In this document: positions 25,967 through 33,590 of the stretch, piece by piece
Numbering within the stretch: position 1 is the first letter of the stretch
How the letters are laid out: every line of letters starts with the position of its first letter
Origin: Dethiothermospora halolimnae
Lineage (GTDB): Bacteria; Bacillota; Clostridia; Tissierellales; VENL01
Direction of reading: 5' to 3'
DNA length: 48,587 bases
NCBI RefSeq assembly: GCF_037577855.1
Contig: NZ_JBAKFX010000030.1
Location: forward strand, 1 to 48,587
Made by a program: the position numbers and the translations under genes
Notes under the pieces: generated by a model
The model's database searches: none
What the model was told of the DNA's origin: nothing
Seen by the model: the letters and a program-made list of their open reading frames with translations, nothing else

Positions 25967-26014
25967 AAAGAGCCCCTTGATGATGATTTTAAAATTATCG
26001 TCGAGGGGCTCTTT
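25967..26014. terminator. Terminator of chemotaxis receptor gene
   Basis: 24-bp arms (GAGCCCC / GGGGCTC core, a few G-U pairs) then TTT-G-TTTT. Confidence 0.85.
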
Positions 26015-26154
26015 GTTTTATACCATAGTATGTTAAACATTGAGACAAGGCACTGATATAAAAAATATTGAATAAATATGTAAGATTTATTAATATATAC
26101 AATATAAGCTAAAGGATAAATAGAGTATAGTAAAAAATATAAAGGAGAAAAGAT

Positions 26155-26594
26155 ATGATTTTAAAAAATTTAAAGAAAAATATGATTTTGCCTAAAGAAG
26201 AAATATTGATAGGGTAATACATTATAACATTTGGGAACATATAGATAAAGAGTTTAATAGTGAACATATAAAAAGTCTTCCAAAGGAAAAAATTCAGGAA
26301 ATGAAAAAGATGTATATGGAGTCCTTTCAAGAAATTTGTCCTAAAGACATGAATCTAGCAATAGTTGAATATGAAACCCAGGATGATATACAACTTAATT
26401 TTTATACTAAAGAATATCTAGATAAAAAACCTGTTTACAAAAATTCTGCTTCTACAGTAATTTTTAAATCCGATAAGGAACTAGGGATTAACGGACTTAG
26501 GAGTAGGGGATGTATGCTTAAGCCAGTAAAAAAAGATTTCCATGATAGTATTGATTGTGAATTATTCTCATGGTATAGGAAGATAACAGGTTAG
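26155..26594 (+). pseudogene. Frameshifted hypothetical gene, about 147 codons
   Basis: ATG 26155, with AAAGGAG upstream, reads MILKNLKKNMILPKEEIL and then runs into TAA at 26215. Adding one G after ATATTG (around 26206-26210) continues smoothly as DRVIHYNIWEHIDKEF through the downstream open frame (97 aa from ATG 26301) to the stop at 26594. A single-base deletion or a sequencing error therefore splits one gene. The protein is unrecognised, charged and probably cytoplasmic; the C-terminal part has VIFKSDKELGINGLRSRG. Confidence 0.65.
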
Positions 26595-26696
26595 GTAATA
26601 GTAGTTTAATATTATTATTTATTGATTATATTTCTTTTAATTGATATCATTTTCTTATGCCTATGCACTAATTAGAAATTGGGAGGTGAAAATTTA

Positions 26697-26756
26697 ATGT
26701 TAAAAAGAATCGTTCTTAGAAATAGTCTAGACCAAGATTTATCCCATGCAGAGTAG
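26697..26756 (+). CDS. Possible leader peptide, 19 aa
   Basis: GGGAGGTG stands eight bases before ATG 26697, opening a 19-codon frame (MLKRIVLRNS, then LDQDLSHAE) whose last codons and stop fall inside the left arm of the long hairpin at 26747-26815. The ribosome binding site is excellent, which argues for translation. It could be a leader peptide that tunes the hairpin or merely the remnant of a larger gene. Confidence 0.35.
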   Translation: MLKRIVLRNSLDQDLSHAE

Positions 26757-26815
26757 GAGATAGTATAGTTATATCTGTGTGGGATTAATGGACTAACTAT
26801 CTGCTGAACTCTGCA
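26747..26815 (+). other. Long two-part RNA hairpin before the CD3324-type gene
   Basis: TGCAGAGT (26747-26754) pairs with ACTCTGCA (26808-26815), and AGATAGT (26758-26764) with ACTATCT (26796-26802), leaving a 31-nt apical region. There is no T tail, so it is not a simple terminator. It ends about 20 bp before the ribosome binding site of the next gene. Confidence 0.5.
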
Positions 26816-26851
26816 CTTTATTTATTAATAATAGATAAGGAGCGGATGATA

Positions 26852-27112
26852 ATGAAATATATAAATGCAGCAGAGGTATTACCAAAGAATTTATTAACTG
26901 AGATTCAGAAACATATTAGTGGAACCACTCTCTATATACCCAGTGAATGTAATAATGTAGGATGGGGAGAAAAAAATGGGTCAAAAAAATATTATACAAA
27001 TAGAAATAAAAAAATAAAAAGACAATATAAAGAGGGTTATGGAAATGAAGAAATATCAAAACAATATGGATTATCATATGAAACTGTGAGAAAGATTGTA
27101 TATAGAAAATAA
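26852..27112 (+). CDS. CD3324-family small helix-turn-helix protein
   Basis: 86 aa. The start MKYINAAEVLPKNLLTEIQK, the middle YIPSECNNVGWGEKNGSKKY and the C-terminal helix-turn-helix NEEISKQYGLSYETVRKIVY match the CD3324 family of Clostridia, related to the Mor/C transcription activators. A presumed DNA-binding regulator with unknown targets. ATG 26846 also opens the frame, but AAGGAG (26837-26842) is too close to it, so ATG 26852 is used. It is preceded by a leader-like ORF and a long hairpin. Confidence 0.8.
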   Translation: MKYINAAEVLPKNLLTEIQKHISGTTLYIPSECNNVGWGEKNGSKKYYTNRNKKIKRQYKEGYGNEEISKQYGLSYETVRKIVYRK

Positions 27113-27211
27113 TATCCTCGTCGTTACTTTAGGTATAAAATGATTATATATAAAGTCGGAATTTTTATTTTTTCATATAAGGTTATAATATTCTTAAAGG
27201 AGGATGTGGAT

Positions 27212-28102
27212 ATGTCTATAAAATTTAGAAATTATACAGAAGAAGCAGGTATTACTGATGATTATTATAAAGTGAGAGATTTTTTTATAGATTTAGGTTA
27301 TACAGAGTTTACATATGCTAGATGGGACTGGATGATAACCCACGGTTATTTAGATAAAGCTTCAATAGGCAAGATTGGTTTATGGGAAGATTGTGGTAAG
27401 CTTGTAGGAGTGGCAACCTTTGATGTGGGCTTAGGAACTGCCTACTGCTTGACTTTTCCCCAATATGTCCACTTGAAAAAAGAGATGTTATTATATGCAA
27501 AAGAGAATCTTTTTAAAGATGGTAAGTTTGGGGTGGTAATTCAAGATACAGATTTATATTTTCAAGATATTGCTGCTAACCTTGGGTTTATACCTACTAC
27601 TAATAAAGAAAGTGATGCCATTTTTTATTTAGATAAAACATCTACAGATTATTCTCTGCCAGAAGGCTTTAAAATAACTACTATAAAGGAAACTTATGAT
27701 CTTTATCAATATTATCGTGTCCTATGGAAAGGATTCGACCATGAGTTAAATGGTGAAGGAGAATTTACTTTTTCAGAGGAAAAAGAAAAATCAGGACATA
27801 TTCAGATGAAGCGACCCAATGTGGATTTAGATTTAAAAATAGCCGTTGTTGACCCTAAAGGAAATTTCGTATCTTACTGTGGGATGTGGTATGACAAGAA
27901 GATAGACTACGCAGTAATAGAACCGGTGGCAACAGATCCTGATTATAGAAAACTCGGACTTGGCAAGGCAGCAGTCCTTGAAGGAATACGTCGTGTTGGA
28001 GAACTTGGAGCAAAAAAAGTTTTGGTAGGCTCGTCACAACAGTTTTATTATAGCATTGGTCTAAGACCTTTCTCTACGGCTACTGAATGGATAAGTAAAT
28101 AA
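27212..28102 (+). CDS. GNAT-family acetyltransferase
   Basis: 296 aa with an N-terminal degenerate GNAT-like half and a C-terminal GNAT domain: YAVIEPVATDPDYRKLGLGK is the acetyl-CoA-binding core, followed by GAKKVLVGSSQQFYYSIGL. The frame can be extended 24 codons upstream to 27140, but AAAGGAGG lies properly before ATG 27212. The substrate is not evident. The gene is monocistronic, with a terminator at 28152. Confidence 0.85.
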   Translation: MSIKFRNYTEEAGITDDYYKVRDFFIDLGYTEFTYARWDWMITHGYLDKASIGKIGLWEDCGKLVGVATFDVGLGTAYCLTFPQYVHLKKEMLLYAKENLFKDGKFGVVIQDTDLYFQDIAANLGFIPTTNKESDAIFYLDKTSTDYSLPEGFKITTIKETYDLYQYYRVLWKGFDHELNGEGEFTFSEEKEKSGHIQMKRPNVDLDLKIAVVDPKGNFVSYCGMWYDKKIDYAVIEPVATDPDYRKLGLGKAAVLEGIRRVGELGAKKVLVGSSQQFYYSIGLRPFSTATEWISK

Positions 28103-28151
28103 TTATTAGTTATATACCTAATGTTCTTTTTAGTATTAATTAAGTATTTTA

Positions 28152-28187
28152 AACTGTAGGAGGAAATTATCTTCTTACAGTTTTTTT
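28152..28187 (+). terminator. Terminator of GNAT gene
   Basis: 12-bp stem (28152-28163 / 28171-28182, G-U pairs allowed) and seven T (28181-28187). Confidence 0.85.
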
Positions 28188-28384
28188 AGTTATTTAGGGA
28201 GTTATAATTCTTAAACTAATATTACAATAGAATAGTGATGTAGATAAGATAAAAGTTTTAATAAAAGAAGAAAATTTTATTAAAAATAAGATTAGTGGGT
28301 AAGTAAATTATAAGGTAGTTAGTTAATAAAGTGTAAAAATCAATTATATATTTGAGATATATTTCTATATATGTTATATTGTAG

Positions 28385-28424
28385 CTGAGGGATCTTATAT
28401 TTATATATAAGGTTCCTTAGTTTT
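28385..28424 (+). terminator. Hairpin upstream of the L25 gene, possible attenuator
   Basis: 16-bp stem with three wobble or weak pairs (28385-28400 / 28405-28420), 4-nt loop, followed by TTTT. It lies only 40 bp before the L25 ATG, in the 28103-28462 gap, so it may terminate read-through or act as an attenuator in the L25 leader. Confidence 0.6.
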
Positions 28425-28465
28425 ATTATAGACTTATAAACAATAGGATAAAAGGAGGAAGAGTG

Positions 28466-29014
28466 ATGAGTACACAAGCACTTAAAGTTTGTAACAGAGA
28501 AGAAAAAGGTAAAAAAGTAAGAAAACAAGGTTTCATTCCAGCTGTTATATATGGCGGGAATGCCAAAGGAGAACCAATTAAGTTTAATGAAACAGATTTT
28601 ATTAAGGTATTAAGAACAGGTGGCGAGAGAGCTAAAATTAAGGTTTCCTACAAAGATAGGAATCAAATAGGTATTATAAAAGAGGTTAGTAGAAACTTTA
28701 TCAATGAAATAGAACATGTTGATATTCAGCTTGTAACAGAAAATGAGGTGGTTAATTGGGAGATACCAATTAATTTTACGGGGAGAGAAAAATTAGAGAA
28801 AAAAAGACTTGTATTTGAAACTGAGTTTGATCAGATTCAAGTTACAGGTAAAGTTAAAGATATACCGGAAACAGTTGGATTTGATTTAAGTGAAATTGAT
28901 ACAAATAAAGTAATTACCATAGAGGACTTAGGTTTATCATCTAAAATAGAAACAGTAAAGTCCCATAATACAGTTTTAGGAACTGTTAAGTTTGTTCAAG
29001 AAATGGAAGGATGA
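28466..29014 (+). CDS. rplY: 50S ribosomal protein L25 / general stress protein Ctc
   Basis: 182 aa, the long Ctc form. The N-terminal 5S-rRNA-binding L25 domain shows RKQGFIPAVIYGGNAKGEPI (residues 20-39) and is followed by the C-terminal beta domain (TL5/Ctc type) with VKDIPETVGFDLSEID. It binds 5S rRNA in the large subunit and is stress-induced in Bacillus. GTG 28463 opens the frame, but AAAGGAGG fits ATG 28466. Unlike many genomes it is not next to pth or prs. A terminator follows at 29068. Confidence 0.93.
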   Translation: MSTQALKVCNREEKGKKVRKQGFIPAVIYGGNAKGEPIKFNETDFIKVLRTGGERAKIKVSYKDRNQIGIIKEVSRNFINEIEHVDIQLVTENEVVNWEIPINFTGREKLEKKRLVFETEFDQIQVTGKVKDIPETVGFDLSEIDTNKVITIEDLGLSSKIETVKSHNTVLGTVKFVQEMEG

Positions 29015-29067
29015 AGTTGCAATAAATCAATGGATTATATAACTAATTGATTTAATCATCATATGAA

Positions 29068-29097
29068 AAACGGCGAATAGATTTTCGTCGTTTTTTT
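29068..29097 (+). terminator. Terminator of L25 gene
   Basis: AAACGGCGAA / TTCGTCGTTT with a 6-nt loop and a run of seven T. Confidence 0.88.
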
Positions 29098-29146
29098 AAG
29101 AAAAATTTTATTTATAAATTCTATGGTTAAATATAGTTCAATAAAG

Positions 29147-29668
29147 CTATTGATATTTTGTTTTAGAGTCTGACTTTTTCTCAAAAGAATTGCTGATTAA
29201 GATAGAAGACAATATTACTAAAGGAATAGATATAAGTAATCTTATAATAGAAAACTTAATACCTAAAAAAGATGCTTCAAATATTGTCATAGGAATCCTT
29301 GTCAATGCTGATCCACCTATATATGTAAGAACAATACTTAGCTTAGCCCCTTTATTATATAAAGAATATGCAACAGGAAAAGCAACATAGGCTCCACCAA
29401 CTGTTGTACTTGAAAGAATTATTGCCCACAGATAACCCTTATATCCAGAGGCATTACCAAAGTGTTTTTCCACCGTTTCTTTTTTGACCCACACCTCAAA
29501 AAGACCGATTAAAATAAAAGCAAAGGGTAAGACTTTAAGCATACTTAGTACAAAACTATAAAAATTTTTTCCTATTGTAATACCAGTGGAAAAATTGAAT
29601 ACCCAAGATATCAGTAAAAAAATTAAATACGAAATAGGTAATATGATATTAAATATCTTTTTTTTCAT
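29147..29668 (-). CDS. Permease, second half (YraQ/ArsP type)
   Basis: 173 aa, four to five membrane helices. FEVWVKKETVEKHFGNASGY and SSTTVGGAYVAFPVAYSLYNKGA are typical of the DUF318/ArsP permease fold, and GGSALTRIPM is the second conserved loop. In other bacteria a single protein of about 300-350 aa carries both halves; here the second half is its own gene, overlapping the first by 4 nt (ATGA), so the two proteins probably form one transporter. The regulator upstream is an ArsR type, suggesting export of a thiol-reactive metal(loid) or organoarsenical. Confidence 0.75.
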   Translation of the reverse strand: MKKKIFNIILPISYLIFLLISWVFNFSTGITIGKNFYSFVLSMLKVLPFAFILIGLFEVWVKKETVEKHFGNASGYKGYLWAIILSSTTVGGAYVAFPVAYSLYNKGAKLSIVLTYIGGSALTRIPMTIFEASFLGIKFSIIRLLISIPLVILSSILISNSFEKKSDSKTKYQ

Positions 29669-30150
29669 AGTATAACCTCCCCATAAAATAGACCAATAGC
29701 TAAAGCAATAATTAAAGAGATAAAATAACTTGAGATATTTCGAACTACAGCCAATTTAGCCCCAAAATACTCCTTTTCAATTGGAAAGGTTAGTATCCCA
29801 ACCATCATTAATGTAGAAGAGAAAGATGAGATGACCATATAACTTATTCCTTTCTCTAAAAGTATACCACTTAGTGGAAAAGCTATAAAACCAGGCATGA
29901 TTGTCACAGAGCCTAGAACAGATGCTAGAATAGTTCCTGTAAATAAACCATTTCCCCCTAGATATTTAGCTATTGTTTTATCAGGAAACATATATAGTGT
30001 GATTGAAACTAATATTAACATTTTTATAAATGATGGTGATATTTTCTTTAATTTCTTCCAAGCTACCTTTAAGGCCTTAAAACTCTTTTCCTTATCAAAT
30101 ACTAGAGAAATAATAAATAAGGCTCCTGTTAATATATATAAATATATCAT
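29665..30150 (-). CDS. Permease, first half (YraQ/ArsP type)
   Basis: 161 aa, four to five membrane helices. TGTILASVLGSVTIMPGFIA and FPLSGILLEKGISYMVISSF match the N-terminal repeat of DUF318-type permeases, whose two halves are inverted copies. It lies 18 bp after the ArsR gene and overlaps the next permease gene by 4 nt, so all three form one operon. No conserved Cys is present in either half. Confidence 0.75.
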   Translation of the reverse strand: MIYLYILTGALFIISLVFDKEKSFKALKVAWKKLKKISPSFIKMLILVSITLYMFPDKTIAKYLGGNGLFTGTILASVLGSVTIMPGFIAFPLSGILLEKGISYMVISSFSSTLMMVGILTFPIEKEYFGAKLAVVRNISSYFISLIIALAIGLFYGEVIL

Positions 30151-30168
30151 TTATGCACCTATTTTCTA

Positions 30169-30543
30169 TTAGATAAAATCTTTTGAACAGCAGTTATTTT
30201 GTTTTTTCTTACACTTATTAGTACACTCTTCTAAAATGTTTATATCTATAAAGGATTGGATTTCATCCTTTAAACTTATGTCTAAATTAATAAGCTTGTT
30301 AATACTTTTAGCTAGATTACTAAGTTCTTGTTTTTTTACGTCATAATGTACCCAATAACCCTTTTTTTCCCCTTGAACTAGATTACAATCCCTTAGTAAC
30401 TTAAGATGTTGAGAAACTGCAGATTGTGATATATTTAATTTTTTTGCTAATGATCTAACACAGAATTTTTTGTTAAGAAGAAGGATTATAATTTTAAGTC
30501 TAGTTTCATCTCCGAGAGCTTTTAACTGCTTAACTATTTCCAT
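30169..30543 (-). CDS. ArsR/SmtB-family repressor with Cys-rich tail
   Basis: 124 aa. Winged-helix core: LKALGDETRLKIIILLL, then SLAKKLNISQSAVSQHLKLL (recognition helix) and KKGYWVHYDV (wing). The core has a cysteine near residue 28 (FCVRS). An unusual C-terminal tail carries ECTNKCKKKQNNCC, four more cysteines suited to metal(loid) sensing. First gene of the operon with the split permease. Its promoter contains two operator-like palindromes, so it very likely represses its own operon until bound by a metal or arsenical. Confidence 0.88.
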   Translation of the reverse strand: MEIVKQLKALGDETRLKIIILLLNKKFCVRSLAKKLNISQSAVSQHLKLLRDCNLVQGEKKGYWVHYDVKKQELSNLAKSINKLINLDISLKDEIQSFIDINILEECTNKCKKKQNNCCSKDFI

Positions 30544-30564
30544 GAAATAACCTCCTAATATAAA

Positions 30565-30620
30565 TATTTAATTAAGTATTTACTAATATAAATTATATTA
30601 TACTTAATTAAATAATTCAA
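30565..30620 (-). promoter_or_regulatory. ArsR promoter with paired operators
   Basis: On the minus strand, TTGAAT (30620-30615), a 17-bp spacer and TATAAT (30597-30592). TACTTAATTAAATA (30601-30614) fills the spacer, and its exact inverted copy lies at 30565-30578, downstream of the -10. Each copy is itself nearly palindromic, so two repressor dimers could bind across the promoter. Confidence 0.75.
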
Positions 30621-30686
30621 TAAAGTATATTCTTATTTATGTATACAAATATCTATTGAATTATTTAGATTTTCTCAAAATAACTA

Positions 30687-30739
30687 TTGACAGTAACTAA
30701 AGAGAATACTATAATATAACGGTAATGATAATCATAATC
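30687..30739 (+). promoter_or_regulatory. Siderophore-ABC promoter with Fur box
   Basis: TTGACA (30687-30692), 17 bp, TATAAT (30710-30715), directly followed by GGTAATGATAATCATAATC (30721-30739), close to the Fur consensus GATAATGATAATCATTATC. Iron-dependent repression is strongly suggested. Confidence 0.85.
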
Positions 30740-30781
30740 ACTTGAAAAACGTTCTAAATTTAAAAGCTTGGAGGTTAAATT

Positions 30782-31627
30782 ATGTCTCGTCTTTATACAG
30801 ATGGTATAAGTATTGGATATGATGACAGTCTGATTGTAGAAGATCTTAGTGTAGAAATTCCAAATAAAAAAATAACTACTATAATTGGACCAAATGGTTG
30901 TGGAAAGTCTACATTGTTAAAAGCCATTACTCGTATTATTTCCCATCAAGGGGGTTCAGTTGTTTTAGATGGGAAAAATATATTAAAAGAAGATACAAAG
31001 GTATTGGCTAAGAAGATGGCAGTCCTTCCACAGAAAAATGAAGGAACCAAGGGATTAACGGTAGGTGAGTTGGTATCCTACGGTCGATTTCCTTATCAGA
31101 AGGGGTTTGGAAGATTAACGAAAAAAGATTATGAAGCAATTGATTGGGCATTAGAGGTTACTGGGACAAAGGAGTTTAAGTTTCGACTTGTTGATGCACT
31201 ATCAGGTGGACAGCGTCAGAGGGTTTGGATTGCAATGGCCCTTGCACAAGAAACTGAAATAATCTTTCTAGATGAACCCACAACTTATTTGGATATGGCC
31301 CATCAACTTGAAGTATTAGAACTTTTACAAAGGCTAAATATTGAACAGGAACGTACCATCATTATGGTTTTACATGACTTAAATCAAGCAGCCCGCTTTG
31401 CTGATTATATAGTTGCTTTAAAAGATGGCAAGATAGTAAAAGCTGGGAACTGTGAAGAGGTTATTAATAAAAGCATACTAAAGAGAGTTTTTCAAATTGA
31501 TGCAGAAGTAGGTATAGACCCTAGAACTAATAAGCCTATGTGCATAACATATAATTTAATGAGAGGAGAATCTAAAAATGAAAAAAGTAACGATTATATT
31601 TCTAATAATGTTTGCGCTAATTTTTAG
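30782..31627 (+). CDS. Ferric-siderophore ABC transporter ATPase (FhuC/FecE type)
   Basis: 281 aa. Walker A GPNGCGKST (36-44), signature LSGGQRQRVW, Walker B IIFLDEPTTYLDMAHQ, and the H-loop in VLHDLNQAARFAD, all as in FhuC/FecE. It couples ATP hydrolysis to iron-siderophore import with the two FecCD permeases downstream. First gene of a Fur-box operon. Its last 17 codons run 50 nt into the lipoprotein gene, including that gene's signal peptide; homologues usually end near CITYNL, so the tail looks like a lost stop codon. Confidence 0.92.
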   Translation: MSRLYTDGISIGYDDSLIVEDLSVEIPNKKITTIIGPNGCGKSTLLKAITRIISHQGGSVVLDGKNILKEDTKVLAKKMAVLPQKNEGTKGLTVGELVSYGRFPYQKGFGRLTKKDYEAIDWALEVTGTKEFKFRLVDALSGGQRQRVWIAMALAQETEIIFLDEPTTYLDMAHQLEVLELLQRLNIEQERTIIMVLHDLNQAARFADYIVALKDGKIVKAGNCEEVINKSILKRVFQIDAEVGIDPRTNKPMCITYNLMRGESKNEKSNDYISNNVCANF

Positions 31628-32504
31628 TGCTTGTGATAGTGAAACAGTACAAAAAGAAGACGGTTCAATCACTAATGATGAGAAATCTGAAACTATTACA
31701 TATGAATCTGAAAATGGACCAGTTGAGGTTCCAGCTAATCCACAAAGAATTGTAGTTTTAAACTCCTTTATGTCCGGTGGTGTTATGGCCCTTGACGGAA
31801 ATATTGTAGGAATAGATGAATGGTCTAAGGGAAATCCCAGATATGAAAAATATATTAAAGATGCTGTAGAAGTATCTGATGAAAGTTTAGAAAAAATTAT
31901 TGAGTTAGAACCTGACCTAATTATAGTGCCATCGGCCAGTAAAAATATAGATAAACTAAAAAAGATAGCTCCTACAGTAAATTATACCTATGGAGAGCTA
32001 GGATATTTAGAGAAATTCTTAGAAATTGGTAAATTACTAAACAAAGAAAAGGAAGCCCAAGAATGGATCGATGATTTTAAGAAGAGAGCCAAAAAGGCAG
32101 GAGAAGAAATTAAATCAAAAATCGGAGCCGATGCAACGGTTTCTGTTATAGAAAGCTTTGAGAAACAACTTTATGTATTTGGAGATAATTGGGGCAGAGC
32201 AACAGAAATCATTTATCAAGAGATGGATTTAAAGATGCCAGAAAAGGTAAAAGAGATGGCATTAGAAGATGGTTATTATGCAATGTCTCCTGAGGTTCTT
32301 CCGGAATATGCAGGAGACTATATAATATTTAGTAAAAACCCAGATGCAAATCACTCTTTCCAAGAAACAGATACTTATAAAAATATTCCTGCTGTTAAGA
32401 ATAATCGTGTATTTGAAGCTAATTCTAAAGAGTTTTATTTTAATGATCCTATTACCTTAGATTATCAATTGGATTTCATTAAGAAAAGTTTCTTGGGTGA
32501 ATAA
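31578..32504 (+). CDS. Iron-siderophore substrate-binding lipoprotein
   Basis: 308 aa. A lipoprotein signal peptide ends in LIFSAC with Cys19 as the lipidated residue. The mature part is the class III periplasmic-binding fold (FhuD/FecB, PF01497): ANPQRIVVLNS opens it, LEPDLIIVPSA and AVKNNRVFEAN are typical strands. It captures ferric-siderophore or heme-like ligands outside the membrane. AGAGGAG precedes ATG 31578, lying inside the ATPase gene. A hairpin at 32512 before the permeases may lower their expression relative to this abundant component. Confidence 0.93.
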   Translation: MKKVTIIFLIMFALIFSACDSETVQKEDGSITNDEKSETITYESENGPVEVPANPQRIVVLNSFMSGGVMALDGNIVGIDEWSKGNPRYEKYIKDAVEVSDESLEKIIELEPDLIIVPSASKNIDKLKKIAPTVNYTYGELGYLEKFLEIGKLLNKEKEAQEWIDDFKKRAKKAGEEIKSKIGADATVSVIESFEKQLYVFGDNWGRATEIIYQEMDLKMPEKVKEMALEDGYYAMSPEVLPEYAGDYIIFSKNPDANHSFQETDTYKNIPAVKNNRVFEANSKEFYFNDPITLDYQLDFIKKSFLGE

Positions 32505-32511
32505 TGTGGAT

Positions 32512-32542
32512 AAGAAGAATTCTTATTATGAGAATTCTTCTT
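32512..32542 (+). terminator. Hairpin between binding protein and permease genes
   Basis: Perfect 12-bp arms AAGAAGAATTCT / AGAATTCTTCTT with a 7-nt loop and weak T tail. Probably a partial intra-operon terminator or mRNA stabiliser. Confidence 0.6.
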
Positions 32543-32582
32543 TCATTTTAGTTCTTATTATAAGAGAGGTGAGATACTGACA

Positions 32583-33590
32583 ATGGAGGAAAATAAAAGT
32601 TTTATCCCATTTACATATAAGCTACTATTGATGCTAGTTGCCTTTGGAGGAATGTTCATTTTTGCCATGACTTTAGGAGCTGCAGATATTTCCTTTAAGG
32701 AGGTATGGACAGCTCTTACAACTAACAAAACAGGAGATAAACTATTAGTTATCCGTGAAATTCGCTTGCCAAGGGAAATTGGAGCAATTTTAGTTGGCTC
32801 AGCACTAGCGGTATCTGGTGCCATTATGCAAGGAATGACTAGAAATCCCCTTGCTGATCCTGGATTGCTCGGATTAACCGCAGGAGCAAATGCTGCCCTT
32901 GCTATTACTATGGCTTTTTTACCTTTTGTTAGTTACTATGGAATTATAATTGCCTGTTTTATAGGGGCAGCCATCGGGGCTATGCTTGTTTTTGGAATTA
33001 GTTCTATTAAACGAGGAGGTTTTACTCCCTTTAGAGTTGTTTTAGCCGGTGCAGCAGTTTCAACATTTTTATATGCATTAGCAGAAGGGATTTCTATTTA
33101 CTATAAACTTTCAAAGGAAGTATCCATGTGGACAGCAGGGGGATTGGTCAGTACATCTTGGAAACAAGTTCAAATAATTGCCCCTTTTATTTTAATTGGT
33201 ATTATTGTTGCTCTTTTTCTTTCAAGACAACTTACTATTCTTAGTTTAAGTGAAGAGGTTGCTGTTGGCTTAGGACAAAATACAACACAAATTAAAATTA
33301 TACTTTTTATAGTAATTGTTTTATTGTCCGGTGCATCTGTAGCCCTTGTTGGAAATATGGTCTTTATTGGTCTAATGATTCCCCATATAGTTCGGGTTAT
33401 AGTAGGAAATGACTATAGATTTGTAATACCTGTATCGGCCATTTTAGGATCTACTTTAATGCTTTTAGCTGATACCATTGGACGTACTATAAATACTCCA
33501 TATGAAACACCAGTTGCGGCAATTATTGCTATGATGGGTCTACCATTTTTCCTATTTATTGTACATAAAGGGGGAAAAACATTATCATGA
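32583..33590 (+). CDS. FecCD-family iron-siderophore permease
   Basis: 335 aa with about ten membrane helices. IREIRLPREIGAILVGSALA and MQGMTRNPLADPGLLGLTAG are hallmark FecCD segments, and GMVFIGLMIPHIVR-like VGNMVFIGLMIPHIVRVIVG is the cytoplasmic loop that contacts the ATPase. One half of the transport channel together with the next gene, which it overlaps by 4 nt. GAGGTGA is spaced ten bases from ATG 32583. Confidence 0.94.
   Translation: MEENKSFIPFTYKLLLMLVAFGGMFIFAMTLGAADISFKEVWTALTTNKTGDKLLVIREIRLPREIGAILVGSALAVSGAIMQGMTRNPLADPGLLGLTAGANAALAITMAFLPFVSYYGIIIACFIGAAIGAMLVFGISSIKRGGFTPFRVVLAGAAVSTFLYALAEGISIYYKLSKEVSMWTAGGLVSTSWKQVQIIAPFILIGIIVALFLSRQLTILSLSEEVAVGLGQNTTQIKIILFIVIVLLSGASVALVGNMVFIGLMIPHIVRVIVGNDYRFVIPVSAILGSTLMLLADTIGRTINTPYETPVAAIIAMMGLPFFLFIVHKGGKTLS

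Noticed and set aside
29897..30172. Plus-strand frames within the permease and ArsR genes
   Set aside because: Antisense shadows of membrane-protein genes.
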